A stretch of 64,000 nucleotides of DNA from Methylotuvimicrobium sp. KM2 (GTDB lineage: Bacteria > Pseudomonadota > Gammaproteobacteria > Methylococcales > Methylomonadaceae), in NCBI RefSeq assembly GCF_038051925.1, contig NZ_CP150634.1:4596300-4660299 (forward strand). The letters are read 5' to 3'. Below the pieces are notes generated by a model. It ran no database searches and was not told where the DNA came from. It saw only the letters and a list, made by a program, of their open reading frames with translations. Position 1 is the stretch's first letter, and every line of letters begins with the position of its first letter. This document shows, in pieces, positions 16,986 through 25,407 of this stretch. The translations under genes were made by a program, and so were the position numbers.

Positions 16986-17885
16986 ATGGATAGATTGCAT
17001 TTAATGAGCGTTTATGTGGCAGTGGTCGAAGCCGAAGGCTTTGCCGGCGGCGCGCGCAAGTTGCACATGTCACCACCCGCCGTGACGCGGGCGGTAGCGG
17101 CGTTGGAAGAGCGCTTGGGGGTTAAGTTGCTGAACCGCACCACCCGCTACGTGCGGATGACCGAGGCCGGCCAGAAGTATTATGAAGACAGCAAACGCAT
17201 CATCGCCTTGGCTGATGAAGCCGACGATGCGGCGCTGGGCATCAATGCCGAACCGCGCGGCCAACTCACGGTGACAGCCTCGGTATTGTTCGGGCGCTTG
17301 TTCGTCATGCCGGGTATTGTCGATTATTTACAACGTTATCCATTGGTGGAGGTCAATGCGCTGTTCGTCGACCGGGTAGTCAACATGCTGGAGGAAGGCG
17401 TGGATGTGGCGATTCGCATCGCCGAATTGCCCGATTCGTCGTACCGGGCGCTGCGGGTTGGATCGGTCAGGCGGGTAGTGTGCGCATCGCCGGATTACCT
17501 GGCCGAACACGGCATACCGCAGACACCGGATGATTTAACCCAACATCGCATCATTCTGGCCCGCGGCCTAAATCCGAACAATGAAATGCGCTTTCAACAC
17601 GATGGCCAGGCGCATACGGTCAAGGTGCAACCGATGCTGAGCGTCAGCGACAACGATTCGGCGGCCAGCGCCGCCAAGGCGGGATTGGGGATTACCCGTC
17701 TGTTGAACTATCAAATTGCCGAACCGTTACGCACCGGTCAACTGAAAATCGTGCTGGGTGAATACGAAAGCCCACCGGTTCCCGTCCATATTTTGCATCG
17801 CGAGGGCCGACATTCCTCGGCCAAAATTCGTTCGTTCCTCGATTTGATGGCTACACGTTTACGGGCCGAGTTGTCGCTGAATTAA
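16986..17885 (+). CDS. LysR-family transcriptional regulator
   Basis: A 299-residue regulator with the N-terminal winged helix (MSVYVAVVEAEGFAGGARKLHMSPPAVTRAVAALEERLGVKLLNRTTR) and a C-terminal periplasmic-binding-like effector domain (GQLTVTASVLFGRLFVMPGIVDYL). I place the start at MDRLHLMSV (16986), the usual beginning for the family; an ATG 12 bases earlier is also possible. Divergent orientation from the AhpD/flavin/GST/DUF1348 operon marks that operon as its likely target. The inducer is unknown. Confidence 0.91.
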   Translation: MDRLHLMSVYVAVVEAEGFAGGARKLHMSPPAVTRAVAALEERLGVKLLNRTTRYVRMTEAGQKYYEDSKRIIALADEADDAALGINAEPRGQLTVTASVLFGRLFVMPGIVDYLQRYPLVEVNALFVDRVVNMLEEGVDVAIRIAELPDSSYRALRVGSVRRVVCASPDYLAEHGIPQTPDDLTQHRIILARGLNPNNEMRFQHDGQAHTVKVQPMLSVSDNDSAASAAKAGLGITRLLNYQIAEPLRTGQLKIVLGEYESPPVPVHILHREGRHSSAKIRSFLDLMATRLRAELSLN

Positions 17886-18254
17886 TCAACTGACTCTCAC
17901 AACTGTGAGCTAAACTTAAGAAGTAAAGCTGGATGATCCCTTTAATGGCTATAATCGTTAGCTGAATTGGCCTTAACGCAGAGCTGAGCTTGTAGTCAAG
18001 TTTTGCGTTTTATCGGCGGTGGCAATGCCACCAGGAATGATTAGGCTTTTGCAAATTTCCCAAAATGTCAGCTTTGGCAAAATCTTGAGACATTCATCTG
18101 ATGGTGGGCATTAGACAGCTAAGGGTCGTTTTAGTCTATTTCGATTCAAACCCAAAATGACATTGGTGACTGGCTGCTATTGAGAAGTTCGGCATTTGCC
18201 GTGAAAACAATTTGGTTTTTTAAGGACAATTGAAAAGCCGGTATCTAAGGAGAG
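17886..18254. other. Gene-free spacer
   Basis: About 370 bases between the LysR gene and the toxin gene. No open frame with family sequence and no member of the dispersed repeat families is visible. Confidence 0.55.
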
Positions 18255-18581
18255 TCACTTTTTGCCATAGGTGTTATCGTGGTCAGGGGCAATGGTTAGA
18301 AGACGAATGAAATCGCCATCACGATAAGCGGTAGCCCTTCTGGCTTGGGTAATCCGCAACGAATAAATTGCATCAATCCCCGTCGGGGGTTTGACACTAA
18401 TGATCTTTTCATACTTTATGCCGCTGTCTCGGTAAGCTTGATTCCAGGTCATTTGCCGTATTTTGTTGAGAGAGTCTAAGGCAGCGTGTCTTTCCGGCTT
18501 TTGCAGCATAAATAAGTTTTCTTGAAAAACAGGGTTGTTAAGATCAAGCCTGACCAGTTTATCTTGGTCATTCTTCGCCAC
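18255..18581 (-). CDS. Putative RelE/ParE-like toxin of a toxin-antitoxin pair
   Basis: A 108-residue basic protein. Its C-terminal half (SLRITQARRATAYRDGDFIRLLTIAPDHDNTYG) resembles the R-x-R ... RDGDFIRLL ... DHDxTY end of RelE-type cytotoxic mRNA interferases, although the first half is not obviously family-like. Its start overlaps the upstream AbrB-type gene by 14 bases, the usual antitoxin-first arrangement. The toxin call rests on that pairing plus the C-terminal pattern, so the family is tentative. Confidence 0.68.
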   Translation of the reverse strand: MAKNDQDKLVRLDLNNPVFQENLFMLQKPERHAALDSLNKIRQMTWNQAYRDSGIKYEKIISVKPPTGIDAIYSLRITQARRATAYRDGDFIRLLTIAPDHDNTYGKK

Positions 18582-18846
18582 TTAATTTCTCCAGCATGCT
18601 ATCCAAATCACTTTCAGCGGGCTTGTTGGTTTGCGCCCAAGACAAGGCATTTTGCAAATCCGTAGCCGATTTTGGTTGGTGCAGCCAGCTTTCGTTGTCT
18701 GGGATGATAGTTGCCGTGCGTATTAGCCACACCCCCGGCTCTTGCTCCTCCACTAGCACTTGTCGGCCAGCGTAATGCTTCCCAAGTGAGATTTGCCCAT
18801 TTGCGCCAATGACTTTGACACTAGATTGCCTAGTTGCTGTCGACAT
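18568..18846 (-). CDS. AbrB-like antitoxin
   Basis: A 92-residue protein with an N-terminal swapped-hairpin type motif (SSVKVIGANGQISLGKHYAGRQVLVEEQEPGVWLIRTATIIPD), followed by a Trp- and charge-containing tail that would bind the toxin (NALSWAQTNKPAESDLDSMLEKL). A strong GGAGG site precedes the ATG. It likely represses its own promoter together with the toxin. Confidence 0.72.
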   Translation of the reverse strand: MSTATRQSSVKVIGANGQISLGKHYAGRQVLVEEQEPGVWLIRTATIIPDNESWLHQPKSATDLQNALSWAQTNKPAESDLDSMLEKLSGEE

Positions 18847-18987
18847 TGCAACCTCCTTAATAATATAAGAAGGCGCTATAGCACCAACATAGAAAAATTA
18901 ATAGCTCCCGACAAGGTGTAAAATACTCGATAAAAACTGAAGCGAAGATAACCGGGAATGTAAGTGAATTTTCAATTTATTTTCAGA

Positions 18988-19341
18988 AATTCTGGGGACA
19001 CATGACTAAATTATAATTAAGGGATATGCACAAAATAACTTCTACAAGTAGTAGGCTTTTCGGAGGTTCGGTGACCTGCTTGACAGGACGCCGTGAACCC
19101 AGCACCTAAATTATGCGAGATAGTTATCATAGACAAAGGGCTATGGAATTTAGGTGCTGGGTGAATACGTCCCTGTAGGCTTGACGGCGGCTATCAGATT
19201 GTCACGGATGGCATGAATGCAGATTTTGCAGGAGCAAAAATCTGCCCTGCCGCCGACACCTGGCAATCGAGCCACCGAACCCCTTCCAACAGTTGTCTAA
19301 GTTATTTCATGCTCGTTCCTAAGTTATGTGTCCCCAGAATC
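18988..19341. mobile_element. Miniature element with ATTCTGGGGACACAT terminal repeats
   Basis: Inverted ends ATTCTGGGGACACATGACTAA at 18989 and (inverted) ATTCTGGGGACACATAACTT ending near 19340 match over 18 of the first 19 bases. No transposase frame lies inside; most of the interior is a copy of the dispersed element (19020-19320), so this looks like one miniature element inserted into another. No clear target duplication was seen. Confidence 0.7.
19020..19320 (-). repeat. Dispersed palindromic element, full-length copy (type I, about 300 bp)
   Basis: It shares both ends and the core with the copy in the rnf operon (50358-50650): outer ends AGGGATATGCACAAAATAAC and (inverted) AGGAACGAGCATGAAATAAC, inner ends GGAGGTTCGGTG, and complementary core arms CCCAGCACCTAAATT and AATTTAGGTGCTGGG. 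One arm has an extra hairpin (GATTTTGCAGGAGCAAAAATC) also present in the rnf copy. Confidence 0.85.
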
Positions 19342-19410
19342 CTGTGCCCAGAACCCATGAATCCATCTAACTAGCGAGTTGGTTAGCTGTACGAAATGTT
19401 TTCGCCGACT

Positions 19411-19851
19411 TCAAAACTGGTCTATATGCTGTTGCAACAGTTTTTTCAAATGGTCGGACTTTATCAAGTCAAAATAGGTAAGCAACTTTTCCTTATCCCA
19501 CAGACCGTCCGCCTCTAATTCCCACAAGGTTTTTAAATCGTCCTTAATTTCCTCGGCGACCCGTTTATCGTCCGCTATCACGTTGTATCTGGAATTAATT
19601 AGATCGATCAGAGTTACTTCATTAACCTGGAAATCTTTGCACAGGCTTTGTATGTTCTCCTCGAGAATTTCAAGCGCTTCATGCTTGTCCAATGCTAGGC
19701 AAAGAACATTTTCATAAGTGACTTTCAAATTATAAAAGCTAAGCGCTGTTTCGCTTTCATTTAAATATTCTTGAAGTTCATTTTTCAGCAAATCGAAAAG
19801 TTGTTTTTTTTCATGCAGGGATAGCATGGAGACGTCGGGAAACTTGGTCAT
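19411..19851 (-). CDS. Conserved-looking hypothetical protein, helical
   Basis: A 146-residue acidic protein that I do not recognise. It is predicted mostly helical (SLHEKKQLFDLLKNELQEYLNES, VAEEIKDDLKTLWELEADGLWDKEKLLTYFDLIKSDHLKKLL), with no signal or membrane segment. I use the ATG at 19851 because the longer frame upstream runs through the inverted-repeat element at 19898. Codon use resembles the AT-richer accessory DNA around it rather than the neighbouring apaH. Confidence 0.55.
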   Translation of the reverse strand: MTKFPDVSMLSLHEKKQLFDLLKNELQEYLNESETALSFYNLKVTYENVLCLALDKHEALEILEENIQSLCKDFQVNEVTLIDLINSRYNVIADDKRVAEEIKDDLKTLWELEADGLWDKEKLLTYFDLIKSDHLKKLLQQHIDQF

Positions 19852-19897
19852 AAAATATCTGCTAATTTGTAAATTTAAAACGGAAAGGGGCTTCCCT

Positions 19898-20089
19898 CTT
19901 AAGGTGCATAAGTATCTACACAAGTTTTTATATAATAAATACAATTAGTTATAATCCGCTCTAGCACCCTCTCCTGTTGGAGAGGGTTGCGGCGGTGAGA
20001 GTAAAAACAACCACTTATATCCCCCTCATCCCAACCTTCTCCCTCAAGGAAAAAGGAGCAAGTACTTGTGTAGATACCTATGCTTAAGG
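19898..20089. mobile_element. Miniature inverted-repeat element, 192 bp
   Basis: Outer arms at 19898-19925 and 20064-20089 are inverted copies (CTTAAGGTGCATAAGTATCT and CCTTAAGCATAGGTATCT, then ACACAAGT in both). Inside lies a hairpin ACCCTCTCCTGTTGGAGAGGGT. No coding frame. Confidence 0.7.
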
Positions 20090-20213
20090 TGGAACAAAAG
20101 CACTAAGGATTAACCGTTCGTCCTGAGCCTGTCGAAGGGATGCAATAGCAGCGATGGCTACTTTGCTTGTCAATACCTGATTTCGTACACCCGAAAATTG
20201 AAATACCAATAAA

Positions 20214-21047
20214 TCAGCTCTTTTTTTGCCTGGGCTTCAATACGCCTTCGCAATCGATACTGACCCGGAATACATTCTCTCCTAGATGTAACGCGGTTAA
20301 AGCCCCCCCCCAGAGGCAGCCGGTGTCGATACAATAACAATTGTTGCCTCGATAGTAACCGAGCGAGGACCAATGTCCGAATACGATGCGTAAATCGGCG
20401 TTTTTACGGTTGGCAATTTCAAACCAAGGTTTTAAATTCTTAGGCTGAGTTCCAGGCGGCCCGTTATGGATAAAATCCAGCTTACCGTTATCATCGCAAT
20501 AGCGCATTCGCGTAAAACAATTGATAATAAAACGTAGCCGCTCGACGCCTTTTAATTGAGGCGACCATACGTTCGGCTTGTTGCCGTACATGTCCTTGAG
20601 AAAATCGGCATAATTGGAGTCTTGCAGTGCATTTTCCGCCAGAGCGGCCATTTCGCGGGCTGTGTCGAAGTCCCATTGCGGCGGTAGGCCGGCATGCACG
20701 AGACAAAAGTCGTCATTGTATTGAAACAGCGGCCGATGCCTGAGCCAATCGAGCAGTTCGTCTCGATCCGGCGCATCGAGGATCTCGCTCAGCGAGTCTT
20801 TTTTGCGTTCGGATCTAATCGAACAAGCAGTGGCGAGCAAGTGTAAATCATGATTGCCAAGCACGGTTACGGCCGAGGAGCCTAGCGATCTTACGAAACG
20901 GAGGGTTTCCAGCGATTTAGGCCCGCGGTTGACCAAGTCGCCCGCAAACCAGATTTGATCAGTGTTTTCATTGAATCGAAGCGCATCCAATAGTCTGAGC
21001 AAATCGTCGTAGCAACCTTGAATATCGCCAATCGCATAAATGGACAT
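20214..21047 (-). CDS. apaH: Bis(5'-nucleosyl)-tetraphosphatase, symmetrical
   Basis: A 277-residue metallophosphatase that cleaves Ap4A into two ADP. The motifs IGDIQGCYDDLLRLL, WFAGDLVNRGPKSLETL and VTVLGNHDLHLLA form the bimetal site, with HAGLPP and FGHWSSLGYY completing the family set. Length is typical. It starts 2 bp after the stop of apaG, the conserved apaG-apaH order of gammaproteobacteria. Nothing unusual. Confidence 0.96.
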   Translation of the reverse strand: MSIYAIGDIQGCYDDLLRLLDALRFNENTDQIWFAGDLVNRGPKSLETLRFVRSLGSSAVTVLGNHDLHLLATACSIRSERKKDSLSEILDAPDRDELLDWLRHRPLFQYNDDFCLVHAGLPPQWDFDTAREMAALAENALQDSNYADFLKDMYGNKPNVWSPQLKGVERLRFIINCFTRMRYCDDNGKLDFIHNGPPGTQPKNLKPWFEIANRKNADLRIVFGHWSSLGYYRGNNCYCIDTGCLWGGALTALHLGENVFRVSIDCEGVLKPRQKKS

Positions 21048-21049
21048 GG

Positions 21050-21427
21050 TCAGTGTAGGGTTCTAGGAATCGACAGCGTGAACTTAGGGATATAAGCTTC
21101 AAAATCCTCGCCGTCATCGGAGCGCATCGAATATTTGCCTTGCATCACACTTACCGGCGTTTCGATCATTGCGCCGCTGGTATAACGAAATGATTCGCCG
21201 GGTTTAAGATAGGGTTGTTCGCCGATGACGCCTTCGCCCGTAACCTCTTGTACTTTGCCGTTGGCATCGGTAATCAGCCAATGCCGAGTCAATAATTTCG
21301 CCGGAATCATGCCGGCATTGGTGATGGTAATCGTATAGGCGAAGACGTAACGTCCTTCTTCCGGGTATGATTGCGTTTCGATGAAATGAGGGGTGGCCTC
21401 GATCATGATTTTATTTTTTGTGCTCAT
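21050..21427 (-). CDS. apaG: ApaG protein
   Basis: A 125-residue single-domain beta-sandwich protein with the family pattern FAYTITITNAGMIPAKLLTRHWLITDANGKVQEVTGEGVIGEQP and MQGKYSM near the end. It is linked to Ap4A metabolism and its exact function is unknown. It precedes apaH by 2 bp. The usual upstream ksgA and pdxA genes are absent here. Confidence 0.94.
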   Translation of the reverse strand: MSTKNKIMIEATPHFIETQSYPEEGRYVFAYTITITNAGMIPAKLLTRHWLITDANGKVQEVTGEGVIGEQPYLKPGESFRYTSGAMIETPVSVMQGKYSMRSDDGEDFEAYIPKFTLSIPRTLH

Positions 21428-21507
21428 CGACGATGGTATAAATTATGAATGCTAAATTGATTAGTATTTCAACTTAACTCGGTTTTAAACGCAAGCAACT
21501 ATTCAAG

Positions 21508-22029
21508 ATGAGAATCGACAGAGCGTTTTCTATTCTATTGCTTTTGTTGCCTTTGAACGTTTACGCGGCAAGCGCCGTCGATTTGTTTTCCGCCGCGGTC
21601 GGCGGTAATCAAGCCCGAGTCGAAGCGCTTCTGGCTCAAGGCCTCGACGTCAATAGCGCGACTCCCGGCGGGCGCACCGCATTGATGGGCGCGAGCTTCG
21701 GCGGTAATGCGCGGATTGTGCAAACTCTTTTGGCTTATGGCGCCGATGTGAATATGGCCGATAATACCGGAACGACGGCGTTGATGGATGCATTGATTTT
21801 CAGTCATGAAAATATCGTTAACTTGTTGATAACGGCAGGCGCCGATGTCAATGCCAAAGACAATCAAAATATAACGGTATTGGGCCGAGCGAAAAAAGTC
21901 GGTAATGAGCGCATCATCAAAATCCTCGAGCAAGCAGACGCTCAGGAAGCGCCGGAAGTCCAAGAAACGGAGCCTGCGGATGAAGAAGGCGAAGCGCCCG
22001 CGGAAGAACAAGAAAAGCCTGAAGAATAG
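21508..22029 (+). CDS. Exported ankyrin-repeat protein
   Basis: A 173-residue periplasmic protein. Residues 1-20 are a signal peptide (FSILLLLLPLNVYAAS). Three to four ankyrin repeats follow (AAVGGNQARVEALLAQGLDVN, GRTALMGASFGGNARIVQTLL, GTTALMDALIFSHENIVNLL, and a partial fourth). The last 25 residues are Glu-rich (EEQEKPEE). It presumably binds a protein partner. It is divergent from apaG, followed by a dispersed-repeat copy. Confidence 0.85.
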   Translation: MRIDRAFSILLLLLPLNVYAASAVDLFSAAVGGNQARVEALLAQGLDVNSATPGGRTALMGASFGGNARIVQTLLAYGADVNMADNTGTTALMDALIFSHENIVNLLITAGADVNAKDNQNITVLGRAKKVGNERIIKILEQADAQEAPEVQETEPADEEGEAPAEEQEKPEE

Positions 22030-22080
22030 TAGTGTTCAATCGAGATTTTCGTAAGCAATTAACGCTATACTTCCCTACTA

Positions 22081-22331
22081 AGGATTTGGTCGTAAATAAC
22101 TTCCCTATTTTAGGGAGGGTTCGGTTGCTCGATTGGCAGGTGTCGGCGGCAGGGAAAGCCGCCGTCAAGCCTACAAGGACGTATTCACCCAGCACCTAAA
22201 TTCCATAGCCCGTTGGCTATGGTTGATCATCTTGGATAATTTAGGTGCTGGGTTCACGGCGTCCTGCCAAGCGAGTTACCGAACCCTCAACAAAGCTGAT
22301 AATTCCAGGGCGTTATTTATCACGAAATCCT
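22081..22331 (+). repeat. Dispersed palindromic element, full-length copy (type II, 251 bp)
   Basis: Outer ends AGGATTTGGTCGTAAATAAC and (inverted) AGGATTTCGTGATAAATAAC are inverted copies. Inside are GGTTCGGTTGCTCGATTGGC, a GGCGGCAGGGAAAGCCGCC hairpin, CCCAGCACCTAAATT with its complementary arm AATTTAGGTGCTGGG, then TTCACGGCGTCCTG and GAGTTACCGAACC. The icd start lies 26 bp downstream, so the icd promoter is within or before this element. Confidence 0.85.
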
Positions 22332-22357
22332 AATCCCAAAATCTAAAGGAGCGCGGC

Positions 22358-23587
22358 ATGACCAAAATCCCCGTTAAATCGCCTGTTGTCGAACTGGATG
22401 GCGACGAAATGACCCGAATCATTTGGCATTTCATCAAGCAAGAATTGATTCTGCCCTACCTGGACTTGACGATCGACTATTACGATTTGAGTATTCAACA
22501 ACGCGATGCGACCGAAGATCAAATTACGATCGATGCCGCTCATGCGATAAAAAAACACGGCGTCGGCATTAAATGCGCGACGATCACGCCGGACGAAGGG
22601 CGTGTTCAAGAATTCAATCTGAAGAAAATGTATAAATCGCCGAACGGGACGATACGGAATATTCTCGACGGCACCGTGTTCCGAGAGCCGATCATTTGCC
22701 GAAACGTACCCCGGTTGGTCCCGAATTGGACGCAACCGATCTGCATCGGCCGTCACGCCTTCGGCGATCAATACCGAGCGACCGATTTTTTAACGAAAGG
22801 CAAAGGTACGCTGCGCATAAGCTTTACGCCGGATGACGGCGGCGAAGTTCAGGATTTCGAAGTCTATCATTTCGAAGGCGACGGCGTGGCCCTGGCGATG
22901 TACAACACCGACGAGTCGATCGCGGGATTTGCGCGCAGTTGTTTCAATGTCGCACTGGATCGCGGCTGGCCGCTGTACTTGTCGACCAAGAACACGATTC
23001 TGAAAAAATACGACGGCCGCTTCAAGGATATATTCGAAGCGGTCTATCAGGCCGAATACAAGGATCGTTTCGCCGAGCAAGGCATCACTTATGAACATAA
23101 GCTGATCGACGATATGGTCGCATCGGCATTGAAATGGAACGGCGCATTCGTCTGGGCCTGCAAGAATTACGACGGCGACGTGCAATCCGATACGGTCGCG
23201 CAAGGTTTCGGTTCGTTGGGACTAATGACTTCGACCCTAGTGACGCCGGACGGTCAAACCATGGAGGCCGAAGCCGCGCACGGCACAGTAACGCGGCATT
23301 ACCGCATGCACCAACAAGGCAAAAAGACCTCGACCAACCCCATAGCATCGATTTTCGCCTGGACGCGGGGCCTTGCATTTCGAGGCAAGTTGGACGGCAA
23401 TCAGGCCTTGATCGATTTTTGCGACACGCTTGAGAAGGTTTGCGTCGAAACCGTCGAAGCCGGGCAAATGACCAAAGACCTGGCGCTGTGCATTCACGGT
23501 GACGAGTTGAACGACTCGCATTATTTGACTACCGAAGACTTTTTAAACGTGTTGCGAACGAATCTGGAGCGGCGCCTGTCAACATGA
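22358..23587 (+). CDS. icd: NADP-dependent isocitrate dehydrogenase (eukaryotic-like dimeric type)
   Basis: The 409-residue enzyme oxidatively decarboxylates isocitrate to 2-oxoglutarate. Motifs VVELDGDEMTRIIWHFIKQELI, KCATITPDEGRVQEF, SPNGTIRNILDGTVFREPI with the substrate Ser, GRHAFGDQYRATDF, the catalytic YLSTKNTILKKYDGRFKDIF, DDMVASALKW and AAHGTVTRHY are those of the mitochondrial/cytosolic-type dimeric family, rather than the E. coli Icd type. A GGAGCG site precedes the start. It overlaps the following exporter gene by 4 bases. Confidence 0.95.
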   Translation: MTKIPVKSPVVELDGDEMTRIIWHFIKQELILPYLDLTIDYYDLSIQQRDATEDQITIDAAHAIKKHGVGIKCATITPDEGRVQEFNLKKMYKSPNGTIRNILDGTVFREPIICRNVPRLVPNWTQPICIGRHAFGDQYRATDFLTKGKGTLRISFTPDDGGEVQDFEVYHFEGDGVALAMYNTDESIAGFARSCFNVALDRGWPLYLSTKNTILKKYDGRFKDIFEAVYQAEYKDRFAEQGITYEHKLIDDMVASALKWNGAFVWACKNYDGDVQSDTVAQGFGSLGLMTSTLVTPDGQTMEAEAAHGTVTRHYRMHQQGKKTSTNPIASIFAWTRGLAFRGKLDGNQALIDFCDTLEKVCVETVEAGQMTKDLALCIHGDELNDSHYLTTEDFLNVLRTNLERRLST

Positions 23588-24720
23588 GCCGATCGGCACT
23601 GATAAGCCTTGCGGTGATCGGCGCTATCGTTGGCGCTTATTATTACGCGAAACGACCCAAGCCGGTCGAAGTCGAAGTTTATGTCTTGACCGAAGGCGAG
23701 GTTAAGGCGACCGTGTCGAATACCCGCGTAGGCACCGTAAAGGCTTGCCGAAGATCCTATCTGGCCCCGGCCACCGGCGGTCAGGTGGCAGCCTTGCATG
23801 TCGCGGAAGGCGATGGCGTCAAACAGAATCAATTGCTGCTCGAAATCTGGAATGATGATTTGAAGGCGCAAGTCGAGCTTCAATCGGCACAAATTAAAGT
23901 CAATCGGGCCAATGCCGAACAAATTTGCGAGCTCGCCGCCGGCGCGAGCCGCGAGGCCGACCGGCTGATCAAGTTACAACGCAGCAAACAATTCGTTTCG
24001 GTCGATATGGTCGACAAGGCCGTGACCCAGGCCAAGGCGCAACAAGCCAATTGTCGGTCTGCCCGCATTAACGTCGAGGCCGGTATTGCGAATTTGAATG
24101 TCGCCAAGGCCGCCGTCGAACGCACGATAATACGCGCGCCGTTCGACGGTGTCGTCGCTGAAGTCAACGCTGAAGCGGGCGAATTCGTCACGCCGTCGCC
24201 GCCCGGCATTCTCACGCTGCCGCCGATCGATTTGCTGGATCTCAGTTGTTTGTATATCTCGGCGCCGATCGATGAAGTCGATGCCGCACATATTAGAACC
24301 GGGATGCAGGCTTGCGTGTCGCTCGATGCGTTTAGCGGCGAGCGTTGCTCCGGCAAGGTATCGCGCATCGCGCCTTATGTCTTGGAAAAGGAAAAGCAGG
24401 CGCGCACCGTCGAAATCGAAGTCATATTAACAGACCCGAAGGATCTTGAAGGCTTGATGCCCGGTTACAGCGCCGATGTCGAAGTGCTGTTGGCGCGTAA
24501 GGACAGCGCCTTGAGACTGCCCGCCGAAGCGATTCTAGGCACCGAACGGGTTTTGTTGATAGGAGCCGAAGGCGTTCTTGAAGAGCGCCGCTTCGAGCCG
24601 GGCTTGGCGAATTGGAATTTTACCGAAGTCGTGTCGGGGCTCGACAAGGGCGATCGGGTCGTGTACTCGGTAGGCCAGGAAGGCATCGAACAAGGCGTTG
24701 CGGTACGCGAAAAGCAATGA
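23584..24720 (+). CDS. HlyD/MacA-type periplasmic adaptor (membrane fusion protein)
   Basis: A 378-residue adaptor anchored by an N-terminal helix (ALISLAVIGAIVGAYYYA). Lipoyl halves (YLAPATGGQVAALHVAEGDGVKQNQLLLEIW and ERTIIRAPFDGVVAEVNAEAGEFV) flank a coiled-coil hairpin (residues about 95-175). A beta-barrel follows (LYISAPIDEVDAAHIRTGM). It is typical of MacA-like ABC exporters. It overlaps icd upstream and the ATPase gene downstream, but no permease gene follows. Confidence 0.88.
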   Translation: MSRSALISLAVIGAIVGAYYYAKRPKPVEVEVYVLTEGEVKATVSNTRVGTVKACRRSYLAPATGGQVAALHVAEGDGVKQNQLLLEIWNDDLKAQVELQSAQIKVNRANAEQICELAAGASREADRLIKLQRSKQFVSVDMVDKAVTQAKAQQANCRSARINVEAGIANLNVAKAAVERTIIRAPFDGVVAEVNAEAGEFVTPSPPGILTLPPIDLLDLSCLYISAPIDEVDAAHIRTGMQACVSLDAFSGERCSGKVSRIAPYVLEKEKQARTVEIEVILTDPKDLEGLMPGYSADVEVLLARKDSALRLPAEAILGTERVLLIGAEGVLEERRFEPGLANWNFTEVVSGLDKGDRVVYSVGQEGIEQGVAVREKQ

Positions 24721-25385
24721 TTCGCCTGGAAGACATTCATCGGTACTTTCAAGTAGGGGAACAGACGGTGCATGCGCTCGACGGTATCGATCTGACCATT
24801 GAGCACGGCGAATACCTATCGGTGATGGGGCCGTCGGGTTCCGGGAAGTCGACCTTATTGAATGTGATCGCGCTGCTGGATCAGCCTAGTTCCGGTCGCT
24901 ATTTTTTAAATGACCGGGATATTACACAGTACAGTGATGACGAATTGGCCAAGGTGCGGCGCGAAAATATCGGCTTCGTATTCCAATTTTTTCATTTGAT
25001 CCCACGCCTTACCGCCGCCGAAAATGTTGAAATGCCGATGATGCTGGCCGGAATCGACCGCAAGGAACGGCAACAGCGAATCGAAACAGCCTTGAAGCAA
25101 GTCGGTTTATCCGATCGAGCCGGGCATCGGCCCGATCAATTATCCGGCGGCCAGTTGCAGCGCGTCGCGATCGCCCGCGCGATGATCATGAATCCCGGCA
25201 TTCTTCTGGCCGACGAGCCGACCGGCAACCTCGACAGCAAATCGGGCGCCGAAATCATCGATCTATTGGAGCGACTTAACGAACAAGGCGTGACTATGGT
25301 GGTGATCACGCACGACCAAGCGATCGGCGGGCGGGCCAAGCGCAAGATTCGTATCGTGGACGGCAAAATTGAAGCCGAAACGTGA
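24717..25385 (+). CDS. MacB/LolD-type ABC transporter ATP-binding protein
   Basis: A 222-residue ATPase of the MacB/LolD/FtsE group. Walker A is GPSGSGKST, the Q-loop VFQFFHLIPRLTAAEN, the signature LSGGQLQRVAIARA, Walker B ILLADEPTGNLD and the H-loop VVITHD. The ATG overlaps the adaptor stop (ATGA); the longer frame upstream is an out-of-frame extension inside the adaptor gene. It needs an FtsX-like permease, but the next gene (rlmJ) is convergent and unrelated, so the transport partner must be elsewhere or lost. Confidence 0.92.
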   Translation: MIRLEDIHRYFQVGEQTVHALDGIDLTIEHGEYLSVMGPSGSGKSTLLNVIALLDQPSSGRYFLNDRDITQYSDDELAKVRRENIGFVFQFFHLIPRLTAAENVEMPMMLAGIDRKERQQRIETALKQVGLSDRAGHRPDQLSGGQLQRVAIARAMIMNPGILLADEPTGNLDSKSGAEIIDLLERLNEQGVTMVVITHDQAIGGRAKRKIRIVDGKIEAET

Positions 25386-25407
25386 ATCGTGACTTTATCG
25401 GCTCATA

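Noticed and set aside
19852..19944. Longer start for the 19411 hypothetical protein
   Set aside because: The extra residues are read from the inverted-repeat element at 19898-20089.
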